A stretch of DNA of 7,982 nucleotides, from positions 1 to 7,982 of the forward strand of contig JAIRVW010000392.1 of the NCBI GenBank assembly GCA_031253705.1. Reading direction: 5' to 3'. A program made the position numbers and the translations under genes. This DNA comes from Brucellaceae bacterium. GTDB taxonomy: Bacteria > Pseudomonadota > Alphaproteobacteria > Rhizobiales > Rhizobiaceae. A model generated the notes under the pieces. It was not told the DNA's origin. It saw nothing but the letters and a program-made list of their open reading frames with translations, and ran no database searches. Shown here in pieces: positions 5,171 through 7,982 of the stretch (the stretch's first letter is position 1; each line of letters begins with the position of its first letter).

Positions 5171-5209
5171 GCACATTTTTGAAAAACCTGAGCGTCTTTC
5201 AGAATGTGC
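5171..5209 (+). repeat. Inverted repeat in the ugpB-ugpA spacer
   Basis: GCACATT (5171-5177) and AATGTGC (5203-5209) are perfect reverse complements. Inside, CTGA (5188-5191) faces TCAG (5199-5202) and stacks directly on the 3' arm, so a bulged hairpin is possible. It lies 123 bp before ugpA in a 259-bp spacer with no coding sequence. It may affect mRNA processing or mark an internal promoter region; neither is shown. Confidence 0.35.
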
Positions 5210-5331
5210 ACAAGACATACAAACACAACCTCTGCCCCGATTGATTGCAGGGATTGTGCCGCATTTCAAAAACTTGCTGTGCCTTTTATGCGCCTTTTCG
5301 GTGCCGGCACTGCAATTTGAAGGAGATCTTT

Positions 5332-6213
5332 GTGCAGCGTGTTGTTTTTCCCAACAAGGTGCTACCCTATTTATTAGTTGCGCCGCAGCTCATACTCACT
5401 TTTGTTTTCTTTTTCTGGCCGGCCAGTCAGGCGATTTATCAGTCGATGATGCGTGAAGATCCGTTCGGTCTGCGCAGTACATTTGTCGGGCTGAAGAACT
5501 TCTCCGCTTTGTTTGCCGATCCGAATTATCTGCATTCGTTTCAGATCACGATTTTCTTCAGCATTGCCACGGCGGTCTTGTCGATGGCAGTCGCGCTGTT
5601 TCTGGCAACCGCCGCAGAAAAAGTCGTGCGCAGCAAAAACCTCTATCGCACATTGCTGATCTGGCCCTATGCCGTGGCTCCGGCCATTGCCGGTATTTTA
5701 TGGCTGTTCATGTTCTCGCCCGCCATGGGCACACTGGCCTATCTGCTGCGTAATGCCGGTTTTGACTGGGATCCGCTGCTCAAAGGTGATCAGGCCATGG
5801 CACTGGTGGTCTTTGCCGCATCGTGGAAACAGATCAGCTATAATTTCTTGTTCTTTGTAGCCGGTCTTCAGGCCATTCCGAAATCCCTGCTTGAAGCTGC
5901 GGCAATTGACGGCGCGCGCGGTGTGAAGCGGTTCTGGTCAATCACCTTCCCGCTGCTGGCTCCGACCACTTTCTTCCTGCTGGTTGTGAACACGGTTTAT
6001 GCGTTCTTTGACACCTTCGGCATCATCCATGCGGTGACCGGCGGCGGCCCTGCCAAAGCCACGGAAACGCTGGTGTACAAAGTGTATAATGACGGTTTCG
6101 TCAATCTGAACCTCGGCTCATCAGCAGCACAGTCCGTGATCCTGATGGTGATCGTTATTGCCCTTACGGCGTTCCAGTTCCGCTTTGTTGAAAAGCGCGT
6201 ACATTATTCCTGA
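5332..6213 (+). CDS. ugpA: UgpA, glycerol-3-phosphate ABC transporter permease
   Basis: One of the two inner-membrane permease subunits, partner of UgpE, forming the channel fed by UgpB. The start is GTG 5332: AAGGAG sits six bases before it, and the resulting 293 aa match E. coli UgpA (295) and begin in family style ([16 protein letters not shown]). An in-frame ATG at 5245 would add 29 Cys/Arg-rich residues unlike the family. Six hydrophobic segments are seen, about 10-32, 67-91, 105-128, 154-178, 209-231 and 265-284. The MalF-type EAA loop that docks on the ATPase is [10 protein letters not shown] (188-197), continuing to about 211 with FPLL. Another marker is [12 protein letters not shown] (236-247). 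The ugpE start follows nine bases after the stop. Confidence 0.95.
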   Translation: MQRVVFPNKVLPYLLVAPQLILTFVFFFWPASQAIYQSMMREDPFGLRSTFVGLKNFSALFADPNYLHSFQITIFFSIATAVLSMAVALFLATAAEKVVRSKNLYRTLLIWPYAVAPAIAGILWLFMFSPAMGTLAYLLRNAGFDWDPLLKGDQAMALVVFAASWKQISYNFLFFVAGLQAIPKSLLEAAAIDGARGVKRFWSITFPLLAPTTFFLLVVNTVYAFFDTFGIIHAVTGGGPAKATETLVYKVYNDGFVNLNLGSSAAQSVILMVIVIALTAFQFRFVEKRVHYS

Positions 6214-6222
6214 GGTCAGACA

Positions 6223-7071
6223 ATGATTGAACGTAATCCCGTTACTATCGCGATCAGCCATCTGGCGCTGATCATCGGCATCATCATTGTTGCCTTCCCG
6301 ATTTATTATACTTTTGTGGCTTCGACCATGACGTCGGCGGAAATCCTGCGCCCTCCGATTTCTCTGCTGCCGGGTGACCATTTTATTGAGAACTACCGTG
6401 ATGCTCTGACCGGTGGTGTGGAACGCACTGTCGGTGTGAGCCTTGAGCGCCTGCTGTTCAACTCCACAGTTGTGGCGCTGGCGATTGCTATCGGTAAAAT
6501 CATCATTTCTTTCACCTCTGCTTTTGCGATTGTGTTCTTCAACTTCCGCTTCCGCATGGTGTTTTTCTGGATGATCTTCATCACGCTGATGCTGCCGGTC
6601 GAAGTGCGCATTCTGCCGACCTATAAGGTGATCGTCGATCTCGGCATGATTGATACCTATGCCGGCCTGACCCTGCCGCTGATGGCTTCAGCAACCGCAA
6701 CATTCCTGTTCCGCCAGTTTTTCCTGACCATTCCGGGAGAGCTTGTGGAGGCCGCGCGTATTGATAATGCAGGGCCATGGCGGTTCATGAAAGACATTCT
6801 GCTGCCGCTGTCGAAAACCAATATTGCAGCACTCTTTGTTATCCTGTTCATTTTCGGATGGACACAATATCTCTGGCCTCTGCTGGTCACCAATGATGCA
6901 AAGATGAACACGATCATCATCGCTTTGCGTAAAATGGTGGACTTCGCTGACGCCGCAACACCATGGCATTTTGTGATGGTGACAACGATCCTTGCGATCA
7001 TCCCTCCGATCATCGTCGTGGTTCTGATGCAGCGATGGTTCGTCAAAGGTCTTGTTGAAACGGAAAAATAA
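6223..7071 (+). CDS. ugpE: UgpE, glycerol-3-phosphate ABC transporter permease
   Basis: Second permease subunit (MalG type), 282 aa against 281 in E. coli. About six membrane segments are visible, near 11-34, 76-104, 113-135, 146-168, 200-220 and 249-271. The EAA loop is [16 protein letters not shown] (173-188) followed by ILLPLSK (192-198), with the canonical Gly184 and the hydrophobic-LP ending that fits the UgpC cleft. [11 protein letters not shown] (124-134) and [11 protein letters not shown] (212-222) are typical of sugar/glycerophosphate permeases. ATG 6223 is preceded by GAGG (6212-6215), which overlaps the ugpA stop codon, so translation is probably coupled. Its TAA shares one base with the ugpC ATG. 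Confidence 0.95.
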   Translation: MIERNPVTIAISHLALIIGIIIVAFPIYYTFVASTMTSAEILRPPISLLPGDHFIENYRDALTGGVERTVGVSLERLLFNSTVVALAIAIGKIIISFTSAFAIVFFNFRFRMVFFWMIFITLMLPVEVRILPTYKVIVDLGMIDTYAGLTLPLMASATATFLFRQFFLTIPGELVEAARIDNAGPWRFMKDILLPLSKTNIAALFVILFIFGWTQYLWPLLVTNDAKMNTIIIALRKMVDFADAATPWHFVMVTTILAIIPPIIVVVLMQRWFVKGLVETEK

Positions 7072-7982
7072 TGGCTCGTATTTCTCTTGATAACGTAAAA
7101 AAGGTCTATGGCGGCAATGTCGAGACCATTAAAGGCATCTCGCTGGAAATCGCCGATGGTGAGCTGGTTGTTCTGGTCGGCCCTTCCGGCTGCGGTAAAT
7201 CCACTTTGCTGCGTATGATCGCAGGTCTGGAAAGCATTACGTCCGGCACAGTTTCTATCGCTGAACGCGTGGTGAATGAGCTGGAACCGGCAGAACGCGA
7301 TATTGCGATGGTGTTCCAGAATTATGCGCTCTATCCGCATATGACTGTGCGCCAGAATCTGGCCTATGGTCTGAAGAACCGCAATACGCCGAAGGCCGAG
7401 ATCGAACAGCGTATCGCCAAGGCTGCAAAAGCACTGGAAATCGAGCAGTTTCTGGAACGTAAACCACGCCAGCTTTCCGGTGGTCAGCGCCAGCGCGTTG
7501 CCATGGGACGTGCGATTGTGCGCGAACCGGCGGCCTTCCTGTTCGACGAACCACTCTCGAACCTCGATGCCAAACTGCGCGTGCATATGCGTGTAGAAAT
7601 CAAACGCCTGCAGCGTTCACTCGGCGTGACCAGTGTTTACGTAACCCACGACCAGATGGAAGCGATGACACTGGCTGACCGTCTGGTTGTGCTGAACGCC
7701 GGTCATATTGAACAGGTCGGTACGCCGATTGAACTCTATGAAAAGCCTGCAACAACCTTCGTTGCGACTTTCATCGGCTCACCATCCATGAACTTGCTGT
7801 CCTGCAAAGATGCCGGCGGCATTGCAGCCCCGTGGATGCGCGGCCTGAGTGACAAACTTCCGTCCGCCACCGCAACAATCGGTGTGCGTCCTGAAGGTTT
7901 CAGTCTTGATGGTGATGCCGGTGCATTCAGTGCAGATGTTACTGTCGATGCGGTTGAATTGGTGGGCGCGGAAAGCTATATC
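7071..7982 (+). CDS. ugpC: UgpC, glycerol-3-phosphate ABC transporter ATP-binding protein (3' end outside window)
   Basis: Cytoplasmic ATPase that powers the importer as a homodimer. The ATG overlaps the ugpE TAA by one base (TAATG), indicating translational coupling; only a weak GGAA lies upstream. The frame stays open for 304 codons to the window edge, of roughly 350-360 expected. All ATPase motifs are intact: Walker [10 protein letters not shown] (37-45), Q-loop Gln83 in [13 protein letters not shown], signature LSGGQ (135-139), Walker B FLFDEP (156-161, catalytic Glu160), D-loop SNLD (163-166) and switch His193 in [10 protein letters not shown]. The MalK-type C-terminal regulatory (TOBE) domain begins after about 235, with IGVRPE at 270-275. 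In MalK relatives this domain mediates dimer contacts and control by other proteins. The name rests on operon context; the sequence alone says MalK/UgpC family. Confidence 0.95.
   Translation, partial: MARISLDNVKKVYGGNVETIKGISLEIADGELVVLVGPSGCGKSTLLRMIAGLESITSGTVSIAERVVNELEPAERDIAMVFQNYALYPHMTVRQNLAYGLKNRNTPKAEIEQRIAKAAKALEIEQFLERKPRQLSGGQRQRVAMGRAIVREPAAFLFDEPLSNLDAKLRVHMRVEIKRLQRSLGVTSVYVTHDQMEAMTLADRLVVLNAGHIEQVGTPIELYEKPATTFVATFIGSPSMNLLSCKDAGGIAAPWMRGLSDKLPSATATIGVRPEGFSLDGDAGAFSADVTVDAVELVGAESYI

Noticed and set aside
5245..5331. ATG at 5245 as the start of ugpA
   Set aside because: It adds 29 residues unlike UgpA homologues, while GTG 5332 has an ideal AAGGAG and gives the normal family length and N-terminus.
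5148..5456. 102-aa plus-strand frame overlapping the ugpA start
   Set aside because: Out of frame with ugpA, Cys-rich without motif order, and overlaps 125 bp of the true gene; no convincing ribosome binding site.
6657..7586. 309-aa minus-strand open frame across ugpE and ugpC
   Set aside because: Runs antisense through two conserved transporter genes with intact ATPase motifs; no family resemblance.
1..7982. CRISPR array, transposon ends, tRNA or rRNA genes, phage or defence genes
   Set aside because: No regularly spaced repeats, transposase or integrase motifs, tRNA-like ends or defence domains were seen on either strand; the protein content is standard metabolism and transport.

Overview
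The window looks like chromosomal or megaplasmid DNA from an alphaproteobacterium of the order Hyphomicrobiales (Rhizobiales), probably near Brucella/Ochrobactrum/Pseudochrobactrum. This placement is inferred from protein character, moderate GC in genes beside very AT-rich spacers, and a promoter matching the rhizobial CTTGAC-N17-CTATAT pattern; no 16S or marker gene is present to confirm it. No mobile element, CRISPR array, tRNA or rRNA was seen.

Layout. (1) Positions 1-65 hold, on the minus strand, the first 21 codons of what looks like an acyltransferase-3 family membrane protein. (2) Positions 66-517 are an AT-rich divergent spacer with several inverted repeats. (3) Positions 518-1948 encode an intact NAD(P)-dependent aldehyde dehydrogenase of the CddD-like group, closed by a strong intrinsic terminator (1971-2002). 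(4) A perfect FNR/FixK-type palindrome, TTGAT-N4-ATCAA (2014-2027), lies between that terminator and a 10-TM EamA/DMT-family exporter gene (2193-3119). (5) Positions 3120-3761 contain no protein gene. They hold a well-formed small RNA candidate (about 3250-3354) with its own promoter, two upstream hairpins and a terminator. Its first loop is rich in anti-Shine-Dalgarno sequence (UUCCUCCC), which recalls the AbcR/alpha-r15 (or alpha-r14 'cuckoo') sRNAs. (6) Positions 3762-7982 hold ugpB-ugpA-ugpE-ugpC, the sn-glycerol-3-phosphate ABC importer; ugpC runs off the right edge.

The ugp genes make one machine. UgpB captures glycerol-3-phosphate (or its phosphodiesters) in the periplasm, UgpA and UgpE form the membrane channel, and a UgpC dimer drives transport with ATP. 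A hairpin terminator plus a 259-bp spacer after ugpB probably makes the binding protein more abundant than the rest, while ugpA-ugpE-ugpC are tightly packed. ugpE and ugpC overlap by one base.

The protein genes are ordinary. The observations that most deserve a second look are the unannotated sRNA locus, especially because AbcR-type sRNAs typically repress ABC-transporter mRNAs and this one sits directly upstream of an ABC operon, and the perfect FNR-like box ahead of the exporter.
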